A stretch of 64,000 nt of DNA from Variovorax sp. PBL-E5. GTDB lineage: Bacteria > Pseudomonadota > Gammaproteobacteria > Burkholderiales > Burkholderiaceae_C. The translations under genes were made by a program, and so were the position numbers. Where the stretch lies: positions 1,178,001-1,242,000 of the forward strand of contig NZ_LR594671.1 of the NCBI RefSeq assembly GCF_901827185.1, read 5' to 3'. Position 1 is the first letter of the stretch. Each line of letters starts with the position of its first letter. Under the pieces are notes generated by a model. It had not been told where the DNA came from, did no database searches, and saw only the letters and a program-made list of their open reading frames with translations. Shown here one piece after another: positions 17,691 through 29,124 of this stretch.

Positions 17691-18008
17691 TCAAGCCTTC
17701 TTGACCCAGGCGCTGCACCATCCCTTGCCCGCGACCAGCTTGCCGCCGAACAGCGTGCATGGCCCGCTCGCGTCGGCGGGCTTGCCCTGGAACAGCTGGC
17801 AGCCGCTGCACATCTGGCTGGCCTCGTGCTTCGGAAATTTCGCCTTGTCCACCTTGGTAGTGTCGGCCTTGTAGCCCAGCGCCACCGCCTGCGGATCGCT
17901 TTCGGCCACCGGGACAGCTGCCTGGGCCGCGACTTGCGTGGCGGCCGTGAGGGCCGCGCCGCCCGTCACCACCGACATCACGAAAGCACGTCGACTTGGG
18001 TTGCTCAT
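17691..18008 (-). CDS. High-potential iron-sulfur protein (HiPIP)
   Basis: A 105-residue periplasmic electron carrier. The precursor has a twin-arginine signal (SRRAFVMSVVTGGAALTA, cleavage near residue 33). The mature part carries the four 4Fe-4S cysteines in CSGCQLFQG, GPCTLF and GWCSAW, the HiPIP pattern. It could carry electrons from the bc1 complex encoded at 10461-13294 to a terminal oxidase or reductase; that link is inference. It converges on the TetR gene with a 24-bp gap and lies 49 bp after the DciA-like gene on the same strand. Confidence 0.93.
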   Translation of the reverse strand: MSNPSRRAFVMSVVTGGAALTAATQVAAQAAVPVAESDPQAVALGYKADTTKVDKAKFPKHEASQMCSGCQLFQGKPADASGPCTLFGGKLVAGKGWCSAWVKKA

Positions 18009-18057
18009 GACTGAATCCTTCGCGGTTCACCATGAGCCGCCTGGCGAGTTTGGCACT

Positions 18058-18363
18058 TCAGCGCCGCGACTGCACCTTGATGCGGATCGTTTCCACGTCC
18101 CAGCCCCGGGCTTTCAGGCGCGACTGCAGCGACGGCGCGAGCTGACGCAGCTTCGCTGCCGCCGCACTGCCGGTGACCAGCACGCACCAGACATTCCCTT
18201 CGGCCGGCCCGGCCTTCAGCGCGGATCGCATCTCGGGCGGGATCAGGTCCTCCACCGCGCGCAGCCGTTCGCTCGCATCGCGCGCCCGGGCGGCCAGGCT
18301 CGCCAGCGTGGGCGAGCCCTCGGTGGCCTCGAGCAAAGTGACGGGATGGAAGCGGCGGTTCAT
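18058..18363 (-). CDS. DciA-like DUF721 protein
   Basis: A 101-residue protein with the DUF721 domain (NRRFHPVTLLEA at the start, VWCVLVTGSAAAAKLRQLAPSL and a C-terminal basic beta-hairpin ending IRIKVQSRR). DUF721 proteins include DciA, the ancestral loader or operator of the replicative helicase DnaB. The position divergent from secA is one I recall in related genomes. I start at the ATG at 18363; longer in-frame starts run into the secA promoter region. Confidence 0.78.
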   Translation of the reverse strand: MNRRFHPVTLLEATEGSPTLASLAARARDASERLRAVEDLIPPEMRSALKAGPAEGNVWCVLVTGSAAAAKLRQLAPSLQSRLKARGWDVETIRIKVQSRR

Positions 18364-18404
18364 GGGTGGCAGGTCGGGCGGTCCGGCAGGCTGGGCAAGG
18401 TGGC

Positions 18405-18410
18405 TAAAAT
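18405..18410 (+). promoter_or_regulatory. -10-like TAAAAT upstream of secA
   Basis: TAAAATC lies about 132 bp before the secA ATG, in the divergent gap with the DciA-like gene. If used it would give a leader of about 125 nt. No strong -35 is visible. Confidence 0.4.
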
Positions 18411-18542
18411 CAACGGTTTGCCGGCATTGCTGCAGGCGGGCCCGCTTGCTTTCATGCAAAGCGCGCCCAAGTTCATTCCTGTCTATCTTAGGGATTTCGA
18501 TCGATGCGCCCGCATGCAGCGAGTGTGCGTCGATCTCCACTC

Positions 18543-21332
<2,790 letters not shown>

Positions 21333-21418
21333 ACCCCCAGTCTTCGCGCACTTCGTGTCGCTTCGCCAACCCCCTTGCAGGGGGCAACACCTGCGGCCCG
21401 GCGAAGCCGGTTCCGCGG
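21333..21418. repeat. GC-rich intergenic repeat, copy 1 (secA-argJ gap)
   Basis: About 85 bp that match 61455-61537 with gaps. Shared blocks are CACTTCGTGT, CCCCCTTGCAGGGGG (5-bp stem, TTGCA loop) and CCGGCGAAGCCGG followed by TCCGCGG. It fills most of the secA-argJ gap. It resembles REP-type palindromic elements and may stabilise mRNA ends or attenuate transcription. Confidence 0.7.
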
Positions 21419-21449
21419 TATTCCTGAAACTCGCATCGAGACATCGCCC

Positions 21450-22679
21450 ATGCCAGTGAACCTTTCCGCTCCCGATCCTGCCGCGCTGCATGCGGTGCCC
21501 GGTGTTCGCATCGGCGTGGCCGAAGCGGGCGTGCGCAAGGCCGGTCGCAAGGACCTGACGGTGGTGCTGATCGACGAAGGCGCAGCCGTCGGTGGCGTGT
21601 TCACGCAGAACCGCTTCTGCGCCGCGCCGGTTCAGGTGTGCCGCGACCATCTGGCGCGCGACTTCGGCATCCGCGCCATGCTCATCAATACCGGTAACGC
21701 GAATGCCGGAACCGGCGAGGACGGCCTGGCGCGCACGCGCGCGACCTGCATCGCGCTGGCCCGCCACCTGGATCTCGCGCCCGAGCAGATCCTGCCCTTC
21801 TCCACCGGCGTGATCATGGAGCCGCTGCCGATCGACCGGATCGAGGCCGGGCTGCCCGCCGCACTGGCCGACGCCGCACCCGATCATTGGGCGCGCGCGG
21901 CCGAGGGCATCATGACCACCGACACCGTGCCCAAGGCCTTCAGCCGGCAGGTGCAGATCGGCGGCGCGACCGTCACGATCACCGGCATCAGCAAGGGCGC
22001 CGGCATGATCCGGCCGAACATGGCGACCATGCTCGGCTTCATGGCGACCGACGCGAAGATCGATGCTTCGCTGATCCAGCCACTGGCCAAGGCGCTGGCC
22101 GACGCCTCGTTCAACCGCGTGACGATCGATGGCGACACCTCGACCAACGATTCCTTCGTGGTCATCGCCACGCAGAAGGCGCAGCACGGCGTGATCACCT
22201 CGCTCGATTCGACGGACGGACGCGCGTTGGTCGAAGCGATGCAGAACGTCGCGCGGCAGCTGGCCCAGGCCATCGTGCGCGATGGCGAGGGCGCGACCAA
22301 GTTCATCACGGTTCGCGTCGAAGGCGGACGCGATGCGGCCGAGTGCCGGCAAGTGGCCTATGCGGTGGCGCATTCGCCGCTGGTCAAGACCGCGTTCTAT
22401 GCGAGCGACCCGAACCTGGGGCGGATCCTGGCGGCGGTCGGCTACGCGGGCATCGCCGATCTCGATCAGACGGGCATCGACCTGCACCTCGACGACGTGC
22501 ATGTGGCCGTCCAGGGAGGGCGCAATCCCTCCTACCGGGAGGAAGACGGCCAGCGCGTGATGAAGCAGAGCGAAATCACGGTGCGCATCGGCCTCGGCCG
22601 CGGCGAGGCCAGCGACACGGTCTGGACCTGCGACCTGAGCCACGACTACGTCTCCATCAACGCCGATTACAGATCGTGA
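21450..22679 (+). CDS. argJ: Bifunctional ornithine acetyltransferase/N-acetylglutamate synthase ArgJ
   Basis: A 409-residue self-cleaving enzyme of arginine synthesis that moves the acetyl group from N-acetylornithine to glutamate. The autocleavage site lies in [14 protein letters not shown], with the catalytic threonine at about residue 193. DGDTSTNDS and the C-terminal [33 protein letters not shown] are conserved. The ATG at 21450 gives the standard N-terminus. Its stop overlaps the GTG start of the next gene (GTGA). Confidence 0.97.
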   Translation: MPVNLSAPDPAALHAVPGVRIGVAEAGVRKAGRKDLTVVLIDEGAAVGGVFTQNRFCAAPVQVCRDHLARDFGIRAMLINTGNANAGTGEDGLARTRATCIALARHLDLAPEQILPFSTGVIMEPLPIDRIEAGLPAALADAAPDHWARAAEGIMTTDTVPKAFSRQVQIGGATVTITGISKGAGMIRPNMATMLGFMATDAKIDASLIQPLAKALADASFNRVTIDGDTSTNDSFVVIATQKAQHGVITSLDSTDGRALVEAMQNVARQLAQAIVRDGEGATKFITVRVEGGRDAAECRQVAYAVAHSPLVKTAFYASDPNLGRILAAVGYAGIADLDQTGIDLHLDDVHVAVQGGRNPSYREEDGQRVMKQSEITVRIGLGRGEASDTVWTCDLSHDYVSINADYRS

Positions 22680-23545
22680 ACGAGAAGTTTGAACACCTGC
22701 TCGAGCGCGCCGAACAGCTCATCACCCGGATCGAGTCGATCCTGCCTCAACCGCTGTCGTCGCCCGCCGACTGGAATGCCTCGATCGCCTGGCGCTACCG
22801 GCGGCGCAGCTCGGGCCATGGCACGCTGGAGCCGGTGCGCCACGTGGCCGCGATGTCGCTCGATGCGCTGAAGGAAATCGATCTGCAGAAGGAAAAGATC
22901 GAGCGCAACACGCGGCAGTTCGTCGAAGGCAAGCCGGCCAACAACGTGCTGCTGACCGGCGCCCGCGGCACCGGCAAGTCGTCGTTGATTCGCGCCTGCC
23001 TGCACGCCTATGCGGCGCAGGGGCTGCGCCTGATCGAGGTCGACAAGGCCGAACTGACCGACCTGCCGGACATCGTCGAGGTGGTGTCGCAGCGGCCCGA
23101 GAAATTCATCGTGTTCAGCGACGACCTGAGCTTCGACGAGGGCGAGCCGGGTTACAAGGCGCTCAAGTCGATCCTCGACGGCTCGATTGCGGCGGCGACG
23201 CCCAACGTGCTGATCTACGCGACCAGCAACCGGCGCCACCTGCTGCCCGAGTACATGAAGGACAACCTGAGCTACACCCACACCGAGGACGGCGAGGTCC
23301 ATCCGGGCGAGGTGATCGAGGAGAAGATCTCGCTGTCGGAGCGCTTCGGCCTCTGGGTCAGCTTCTATCCCTTCAGCCAGAACGAGTACCTTGCGATCGT
23401 CGCGCAATGGCTGTCGTCTTTCGGCGCCGATGCCGCGGCGATCGAGGCCGCTCGCCCCGAAGCGCTGGTGTGGGCGCTCGAGCGCGGCTCGCGCAGCGGC
23501 CGCGTCGCGTACCAGTTTGCGCGCGACCATGCGGGTCGAGTCTGA
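22676..23545 (+). CDS. DUF815-family AAA ATPase
   Basis: A 289-residue ATP-binding protein of the DUF815 family. The Walker A motif GARGTGKSS is at about residues 95-103, the Walker B-like [12 protein letters not shown] near 142-153, and a sensor-like [14 protein letters not shown] near 180. The first 70 residues are helical and charged. The biochemical role is not established. It starts at a GTG overlapping argJ and is followed 8 bp later by mutT; I recall the argJ-DUF815-mutT order in related genomes, but it does not explain the function. Confidence 0.88.
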   Translation: MNEKFEHLLERAEQLITRIESILPQPLSSPADWNASIAWRYRRRSSGHGTLEPVRHVAAMSLDALKEIDLQKEKIERNTRQFVEGKPANNVLLTGARGTGKSSLIRACLHAYAAQGLRLIEVDKAELTDLPDIVEVVSQRPEKFIVFSDDLSFDEGEPGYKALKSILDGSIAAATPNVLIYATSNRRHLLPEYMKDNLSYTHTEDGEVHPGEVIEEKISLSERFGLWVSFYPFSQNEYLAIVAQWLSSFGADAAAIEAARPEALVWALERGSRSGRVAYQFARDHAGRV

Positions 23546-23553
23546 GCACCACC

Positions 23554-23985
23554 ATGACGACATCATCGCGCAAACATACGGAGGTCGCGGTCGGCATCCT
23601 GATCCGCAGTGACGACGACGCGCTGCTGCTGTCGACGCGGCCGGAGGGCAAGCCCTACGCCGGCTATTGGGAATTTCCGGGCGGCAAGCTCGAGGCCGGC
23701 GAGACGGTCGAGCAGGCGCTGCGGCGCGAACTGCACGAGGAACTCGGCATCACCATCGCCAGCGCCGAGGTCTGGAAGATCACCGAGCACGACTATCCCC
23801 ACGCGCTGGTGCGGCTGCACTGGTGCAAGGTCAGGGCATGGGCCGGCGCGTTCGAGATGCGCGAAGGCCAGTCGATGCGCTGGCAGCAGCTGCCGCTCGA
23901 GGTGACGCCGGTGCTGCCCGGCGCGCTGCCGGTCCTGGGCTGGCTCGCCGAAGAGCGCGGGCTGGCCGCCACGAAGGACTATTGA
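23554..23985 (+). CDS. mutT: MutT-type 8-oxo-dGTP diphosphatase (Nudix)
   Basis: A 143-residue Nudix hydrolase. The catalytic box [24 protein letters not shown] occupies about residues 43-66 in two blocks ([18 protein letters not shown] then HEELGI) and is complete. Preceding GYWEFPGG and the short length fit MutT, which removes oxidised dGTP from the nucleotide pool. The ATG at 23554 lies just after the DUF815 stop. The 3' end overlaps the convergent yacG stop by 7 bp. Confidence 0.88.
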   Translation: MTTSSRKHTEVAVGILIRSDDDALLLSTRPEGKPYAGYWEFPGGKLEAGETVEQALRRELHEELGITIASAEVWKITEHDYPHALVRLHWCKVRAWAGAFEMREGQSMRWQQLPLEVTPVLPGALPVLGWLAEERGLAATKDY

Positions 23986-24188
23986 CGCTTGGGGTCGCCG
24001 AAGGGATCGTCGTCGGGCGGTGCGTCCGCGGGCATCCTGAAGTCTTCGCTGGCCCAGGCGCCGAGGTCGATGCCCTTGCAACGGGCGCTGCAGAAGGGCC
24101 GGTACGGGTTGCTGGCCGCATAGACGCTGTCTCCACCGCACGCAGGACAGCGAACGATGCGCTCGCCGATCGAATTCGTGGCGCTCAT
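23979..24188 (-). CDS. yacG: DNA gyrase inhibitor YacG (zinc-binding)
   Basis: A 69-residue zinc-finger protein. The four cysteines are in VRCPACGG (about residues 13-19) and [16 protein letters not shown] (about 30-45), the YacG signature, followed by an acidic/proline tail ([12 protein letters not shown]). In E. coli YacG inhibits gyrase by binding GyrB. The Shine-Dalgarno-like AAGGG 7 nt before its ATG is provided by the 76-bp repeat that separates it from zapD. It is the last gene of the minus-strand coaE-zapD-yacG region. Confidence 0.92.
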   Translation of the reverse strand: MSATNSIGERIVRCPACGGDSVYAASNPYRPFCSARCKGIDLGAWASEDFRMPADAPPDDDPFGDPKRQ

Positions 24189-24192
24189 CGGA

Positions 24193-24268
24193 GCACCCTT
24201 GGTGCTTCGCGCCGTCCCGCCAAGCGGGAGCGAGCTTGCTTGGAGCGGTCCGGCGCGGCGCTCATGCG
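24193..24268. repeat. 76-bp intercistronic repeat, copy 1 (zapD-yacG)
   Basis: This 76-bp block matches 49009-49084 at 72 positions with no gaps. It contains a 6-bp stem TCCCGC/GCGGGA with a 3-nt loop, and AGCGAGCTTGCT, which is nearly self-complementary. On the minus strand it begins at the last codons of zapD (including its TGA) and ends 4 bp before the yacG ATG, supplying AAGGG as ribosome binding site. Confidence 0.85.
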
Positions 24269-25017
24269 CAGAGGGTCAGTTCGAACGGCGCCGCATCGGT
24301 GCTTTGGTGCAGGCGGTCGTCGGCTTCGTGCCGCATCAGCCGGACCGACACCATGAGCCGGTTGCCGCTGATCTCCGGAATGAGGCCGAGCAGGGGATCG
24401 ATGCGAAGGCGAAGCAGCTGGAAACTGCGCCCTTGCGGAAGGGTCTGCTGGAACTGGCCGTTGGCTGCGATGACCTTGTACGGCACGTCGGCGTCGCGCA
24501 GGAGCTTGAGCAGCAGGTAGATTGACTCGGCCAGGGGCGCGAGCGTCGACGACCAGCGTTCCAGGTCGGCGCGGCGCTCGGTGGCGCGGCGGTTCTGCCA
24601 CGCGTAGTAGGCCGGCAGGTCGAATTCGCAGGTACCGCCGGGAATGCCCGCGCGGCTGCGGATGCTCATCAGCCACTCGTTCTCGGTCAGCGACTGCCCC
24701 GCCTTGCCGGGCACGGTGTTGAGCGTCGCGAAGTTGCGTTCGAGCTGGCCGACGACCTGGTCGAGCACCGACTCGGAAATCGCCGGGTTGCCGCGGTAGC
24801 TGTTGAAGACGTTCTTGTGCTTGTCCAGGTCTCGCAGCACATCGGCCTTGAGGTCTGCGCGCGCCGCGACATCCATGATCTCGAAGATGGTGACGAGCGC
24901 GTAGTGATGCGAGAGGGCCGAGTCGGCCGGCACCAATTCACCGAGGCGGCGAAACAGATGTTCCAGCCGCAGGTACGTTCGTATGCGCTCGTTGAAGGGG
25001 TACTCGTAGAGGATCAC
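24262..25017 (-). CDS. zapD: Cell division protein ZapD
   Basis: A 251-residue, mainly helical cytoplasmic protein that cross-links FtsZ filaments at the division ring. The N-terminus [21 protein letters not shown] is the DUF1342/ZapD hallmark, and [23 protein letters not shown] lies in the second half. The start is a GTG at 25017 without a Shine-Dalgarno. The final codons and stop fall in the 76-bp repeat. In related genomes it follows coaE directly; here two O-acylation genes lie between. Confidence 0.94.
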   Translation of the reverse strand: MILYEYPFNERIRTYLRLEHLFRRLGELVPADSALSHHYALVTIFEIMDVAARADLKADVLRDLDKHKNVFNSYRGNPAISESVLDQVVGQLERNFATLNTVPGKAGQSLTENEWLMSIRSRAGIPGGTCEFDLPAYYAWQNRRATERRADLERWSSTLAPLAESIYLLLKLLRDADVPYKVIAANGQFQQTLPQGRSFQLLRLRIDPLLGLIPEISGNRLMVSVRLMRHEADDRLHQSTDAAPFELTLCA

Positions 25018-25053
25018 GCGGGGGCGGCATTTAGTCCGTGATGAATGATAGCT

Positions 25054-26070
25054 TCAAGAAGCCTTGCCTGGCGGTGCCGGGAGGATTTTGCGAACGGCCT
25101 CGAGCATGCGTGCCCCGAGCACGAGCTGGCCCTGCATGGAGATGTGCGTGTCATTGGGGAGGAAGAAGTCGCGGATTTTTCTTTTCTCGTCCAAGGCAAA
25201 GCTGAAGAGGTCGGGGCCGAGCCCGTCCTTCAGCAGCGCTGTCACAAAGTCTTTCGAACGATCCGGGGCGACATAGACCGTCGTCTTGTTGGGGATCACC
25301 ATCCACATGATCGAGCGGCTCCGATGCGCCTGCGTGATGGAGCGCATCTGCTCGGCGTTCTTCGGGGTGAGTTCGCCGTTGTCGTCGTCCTCGCCGAAGA
25401 ACAGTGCCTTGTTGCAGAGCCGGTTGCTGAACATCGTGCAGCCATCGGGCACCGAGCGGGCCTTGGTCCAATAGCCCGAGATCGCGTTGTCGTCGTCGGT
25501 TGTCTCCGCGCGCCGCGTGTTCCAGAAGGTGTGCCAACCTGAGCTCAGCTTGGCGTTCCAGTTGAGCGCGAAACCCGGCACCTCGGCCGGCGGCTCGATG
25601 AAGGGCTTGGTCTTGGCGTCGAAGGGCACTCTCATGTGCGCGCACGTCTGCGTGTTGTCGAGCCGCCCCGCCAACAGCCGCTCGACGCTTTCGAGGATCA
25701 CCAGCTTGCCGCGAAAGCCTGCGAGGTCGAGCCAGCCGTCGAGGTCGTCGCAGATCCGCTCGTCGAGCTGGCCCCAGAAGATCGTCGTGACGCGATAGCC
25801 TTCCTTGGTCAGCACCGATTGCCACCGGTTGGTCATCGAGAAGCTGTCGCCGATCACCAGGATGTCCGCCTGGGTCACCGGCACGGCGCGCAGGTATTCG
25901 GGATCGACGTGGGGCGGCGTGGTCTTCCAGCCGAAATCGCGGTCCGACATCAGGCCTATCCGGCTGAGGTCGCCATAGGGCACGGGGGTGGTCAGCGTCA
26001 CGGCCAGCAAGGCGACGATGACGGCGAAGCCGGACAGGAAGATCTGCAGCCAGAGTTTTGCGGGCGTCAT
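25054..26070 (-). CDS. AlgX/AlgJ-like SGNH-fold protein, putative O-acetyltransferase partner
   Basis: A 338-residue protein with an N-terminal signal anchor (about residues 5-27, LQIFLSGFAVIVALLAVTL) and a periplasmic domain. A GDS motif in LVIGDSFSMTNRW (about residues 70-82) and a late NDTHISMQG (about 304-312) supply the Ser and Asp-x-His expected of the SGNH/AlgX-AlgJ acyltransferase fold. It follows the MBOAT gene by 8 bp, as AlgJ/AlgX partners do. The pair should O-acylate an extracytoplasmic glycan or polymer. No alginate or cellulose genes are nearby, so the acceptor is unknown. The start at 26070 is the first codon after the MBOAT stop. Confidence 0.75.
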   Translation of the reverse strand: MTPAKLWLQIFLSGFAVIVALLAVTLTTPVPYGDLSRIGLMSDRDFGWKTTPPHVDPEYLRAVPVTQADILVIGDSFSMTNRWQSVLTKEGYRVTTIFWGQLDERICDDLDGWLDLAGFRGKLVILESVERLLAGRLDNTQTCAHMRVPFDAKTKPFIEPPAEVPGFALNWNAKLSSGWHTFWNTRRAETTDDDNAISGYWTKARSVPDGCTMFSNRLCNKALFFGEDDDNGELTPKNAEQMRSITQAHRSRSIMWMVIPNKTTVYVAPDRSKDFVTALLKDGLGPDLFSFALDEKRKIRDFFLPNDTHISMQGQLVLGARMLEAVRKILPAPPGKAS

Positions 26071-26078
26071 GTCGGAAC

Positions 26079-27575
26079 TCAGAACTGGAAGTAGAGGAAC
26101 GGGCTGTACGAGCCCAGCTTCGACACGCACGCGCCGAGCAGGTAGACCGTACCGAACGCCATGAGCGCGGTGAAGATCCAGGCCAGGCGCGGTCGTCCGG
26201 CGAGGGCCTGGGCTTGCGGCACCCAGCGTTCCAGTGAGATGGTGGGCGGCAATGCGAGGCAGATGAAGAGCGCGACCAGGGTCGTCTGGAAGAACTCCGG
26301 CTTGCGGTAGGGGATCGCGGTGAATTCGCGGAAGGCACCCAGCGAAGGGCCGCCGTGCATGCCGAGCATGCCCTTGTAGATGTCCATCGCCGCATGCATG
26401 CTCTCGGCGCGGAAGACGACCCAGGCGATCATCACGCACAGGAAGGTCACCAGCCAGCCGATCACGCGCGCCAGCCGGCCCGGCGTGGCATTGCGCCGCA
26501 CCTTGGCATTCCACAGGTGATTGATGGTCAGGAAGGCGCCGTGCAGCGCGCCCCACAGCACGAAGGTCCAGGCGGCGCCGTGCCACAGGCCACCTAACAG
26601 CATCGTGATGAAGAGATTCATGTAGCGGCGCCCCGGCCCCTTGCGATTGCCTCCCAGCGGCACGTAGAGGTAGTCGCGCAGGAAGGTCGACAGCGAGATG
26701 TGCCAGCGGCGCCAGAACTCGATGATGTTGGTCGACTTGTAGGGCGAATTGAAGTTGAGCGGCAAGCGCACGCCCAGGCACAGCGACAGGCCGATCGCCA
26801 TGTCCGAGTAGCCTGAGAAGTCGAAATAGATCTGCAGCGTGTAGGCCAGGACACCGAACCACGAGGTGTAGACCGTCGGCATCACGCCGTTGTGCACGCC
26901 GGTGAACATCAGGTCCGCGTACTGGCCCAGGGGGTCTGCGATCAGCAGCTTCTTGGCCAGGCCGAAGGTGAAGATGGCGATGCCCAGGGCGACCTTGTTG
27001 GCGTCCAGCCGGTAGGTCGAATCGTCCGCGAACTGCGGCATCATCTGCGCGTGGTGCAGCACCGGTCCGGCGATCAGATGCGGGAAATAGGTGACGAAGA
27101 GCAGGTAGTGCACGAAGCTGCGCTCGTGCACCTTGCCCTGCCAGCAGTCGACCAGGAAGGCGATCTGGGTGAAGGTGTAGAAGGAGATGCCGATCGGCAG
27201 CGCGATGTGGAGCAAGGGCAACTGCGCGATGCCGGCGGCGGCCAGTCCGTCGTTGACGTTGCCGACGAAGAAGTTCGCATACTTGAAGACGGCCAGCACG
27301 CCCAGATTGACCACCAGCGCCAGCACCAGCAGGCGCTTGCGGGTGGCGTCGGTGTGGCCGTGGCCGGGTGTCAGGCGCAGGCCGATCCAGTAGTTGAAGC
27401 AGATCGAGACGACGAGCAGCGGCACCGCCTTGATGCTCCACCAGCCGTAGAAGAACAGCGATGCCAGCGCGAGGAAGCCGGCCGCCGCGCGCACATTCTG
27501 TTTTCCGATCAGGAAGAACCCGATGAAGACGATCGGGAAGAAAAAGAAGATGAACGCGTAGGAATTGAAAAGCAT
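26079..27575 (-). CDS. MBOAT-family membrane O-acyltransferase (AlgI-like)
   Basis: A 498-residue polytopic membrane protein starting MLFNSYAFIFFFFPIVFIGFF. The MBOAT catalytic histidine is in GGLWHGAAWTFVLWGALHG (about residue 331), preceded by FWRRWHISLSTFLRDYLYVPLGGNR, the AlgI/DltB signature. It would move acyl groups from a cytoplasmic donor across the membrane for transfer by the SGNH partner encoded next. It lies in a minus-strand string 81 bp after coaE. Possible acceptors include a capsule, exopolysaccharide, cell-wall glycan or pilin glycan; the last is speculative and based on the adjacent pil genes. Confidence 0.92.
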   Translation of the reverse strand: MLFNSYAFIFFFFPIVFIGFFLIGKQNVRAAAGFLALASLFFYGWWSIKAVPLLVVSICFNYWIGLRLTPGHGHTDATRKRLLVLALVVNLGVLAVFKYANFFVGNVNDGLAAAGIAQLPLLHIALPIGISFYTFTQIAFLVDCWQGKVHERSFVHYLLFVTYFPHLIAGPVLHHAQMMPQFADDSTYRLDANKVALGIAIFTFGLAKKLLIADPLGQYADLMFTGVHNGVMPTVYTSWFGVLAYTLQIYFDFSGYSDMAIGLSLCLGVRLPLNFNSPYKSTNIIEFWRRWHISLSTFLRDYLYVPLGGNRKGPGRRYMNLFITMLLGGLWHGAAWTFVLWGALHGAFLTINHLWNAKVRRNATPGRLARVIGWLVTFLCVMIAWVVFRAESMHAAMDIYKGMLGMHGGPSLGAFREFTAIPYRKPEFFQTTLVALFICLALPPTISLERWVPQAQALAGRPRLAWIFTALMAFGTVYLLGACVSKLGSYSPFLYFQF

Positions 27576-27656
27576 CTTGAAGAGGGCGGTGTCGCGAAGC
27601 CCATCCGCGCGCCGCTTTGTTGTTATTTCACGGGGACAGCGACGGCAGGTAGGCGA

Positions 27657-28256
27657 TTATCGCGTGCCCTTGCCGGCCCACTGTTTCCACAGAGTCCGGA
27701 CTTCGGCGGCGAGTTCCGCCAGTGAAATGTTTTCGTTGAAGATCAGGGCATCGGCGGCTGCCCGGCGCAAGGAGCGACGAGACTGCTGGGCGATCACTGA
27801 GCGCACGGCATCGGGGGTCCAGCCCGAGCGTGCGAGGACGCGCTGCACCTGGGTTTCCTCGGTCGCATCGATCACCAGCACGCGGTCCACGAGGCCGCGC
27901 CATCGATTCGATTCGACCAGCAAGGGCACATCGAAAACGATTGGGTGATCCCCGGCCGCCGCAGCCTGGCGATCGCACTCCGCGCCGATCAGGGGATGGA
28001 GGATGGCTTCGAGCCGTTTCCTGGCGCTGCTGTCGGCGAACACCAGTTCGCGCATGCGAGCCCTGTCCAGGCCACCATCCTCGGCCAGGACCGATCGGCC
28101 GAATGCGGCCTCGATCGCAGGCATGGCCGCGCCTTGCGGCTGCGCCAGCGAGCGTGCGATCGCATCGGTGTCGACCAGTGCCGCGCCGTGCGACGCCAGC
28201 ATCGACGCGACAGTGCTCTTGCCGCTGCCGATGCCGCCTGTGAGACCGATGCGCAT
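27657..28256 (-). CDS. coaE: Dephospho-CoA kinase
   Basis: A 199-residue P-loop kinase that performs the last step of coenzyme A synthesis. It has Walker A GLTGGIGSGKST (residues 4-15), VDTDAIARSL (about 33-42) with the catalytic Asp, and VFDVPLLVES near 108. Length is standard. It lies 13 bp after pilD in the pilB-pilC-pilD-coaE order, a common betaproteobacterial arrangement. Confidence 0.96.
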   Translation of the reverse strand: MRIGLTGGIGSGKSTVASMLASHGAALVDTDAIARSLAQPQGAAMPAIEAAFGRSVLAEDGGLDRARMRELVFADSSARKRLEAILHPLIGAECDRQAAAAGDHPIVFDVPLLVESNRWRGLVDRVLVIDATEETQVQRVLARSGWTPDAVRSVIAQQSRRSLRRAAADALIFNENISLAELAAEVRTLWKQWAGKGTR

Positions 28257-28269
28257 GGCGCGCCGGCCT

Positions 28270-29124
28270 TCAGAGACCTGCCACGCGAAGGATCGCGTCC
28301 GGACCGAAGATCATGGCCGTGAAGCCCGCGCCCGCCAGGAACGGACCGAAGGGCACGTAGCCGCCCTCGCGCAAGCCCTTGCCGAGTTTGAGCGCGATGC
28401 CGACGATCACGCCGATCACCGAGGCCATGAGGATGATCGGCACCAGGGCCTGCCATCCGAACCATGCGCCGAAGGCGGCAAACAGCTTGAAGTCGCCATA
28501 GCCCATGCCTTCCTTGCCGGTGGTCAGCTTGAACAGCCAGTAGATGGCCCACAGCGACCCGTAGCCCGCCACGGCACCCCAGACGGCATTGACGAGCGTC
28601 ACGCCCGTGAAGCCGGCGATGGCGGCCAGCAGGCCGGCCCACAGCAGCGGCAGCGTGATGTCGTCCGGCAGAAGCGTCGTGTCCCAGTCGATCAGCGCCA
28701 GCGCAAGAAGCGCCGCGGCGAACCCACACCAGGCCAGACTGCCGAACTGACCGGGCATGCGCCACACACACCATGCGAAGAGCGCACCGGTCACCAGTTC
28801 GACCACCGGATAGCGCAGGCTGATGGGGGTCTTGCACGCGGAACATCGGCCGCGCAGGAACAGGTAGCTCAGGACGGGGACGTTCTCGTACCAGCGGATG
28901 ACATGGCCGCACTGCGGGCAGCGCGAGTGGGGAACCATCAGGTTGAAAGCTTCGGCGTCCTTTGCCGCGGCCGCGGCATCCGCGCCGCCGGCGCTCGCGC
29001 ATTCGGCGGCCCATTGCCGCTCCAGCATCTTCGGCAGGCGATGGATCACGACGTTGAGGAAACTGCCGATCAACAACCCGAACACGCCGGCCAGTGCGGC
29101 GTCGACCCCCTGCGAAACCAGCAT
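28270..29124 (-). CDS. pilD: Prepilin peptidase/N-methyltransferase PilD
   Basis: A 284-residue inner-membrane aspartic protease that cuts the leader from type IV prepilins and methylates the new N-terminus. The zinc-binding cytoplasmic domain has CPQCGH and CSACKTP (about residues 70-97). The catalytic aspartates lie in LIDWDTTLLPDD and GMGYGDFKLF. The ATG at 29124 overlaps the pilC stop as TGATG. Confidence 0.95.
   Translation of the reverse strand: MLVSQGVDAALAGVFGLLIGSFLNVVIHRLPKMLERQWAAECASAGGADAAAAAKDAEAFNLMVPHSRCPQCGHVIRWYENVPVLSYLFLRGRCSACKTPISLRYPVVELVTGALFAWCVWRMPGQFGSLAWCGFAAALLALALIDWDTTLLPDDITLPLLWAGLLAAIAGFTGVTLVNAVWGAVAGYGSLWAIYWLFKLTTGKEGMGYGDFKLFAAFGAWFGWQALVPIILMASVIGVIVGIALKLGKGLREGGYVPFGPFLAGAGFTAMIFGPDAILRVAGL

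Noticed and set aside
25054..27575. Alginate biosynthesis locus
   Set aside because: Only the MBOAT and SGNH genes are present. No alg polymerase, export or epimerase genes surround them, so the alginate label was not used.
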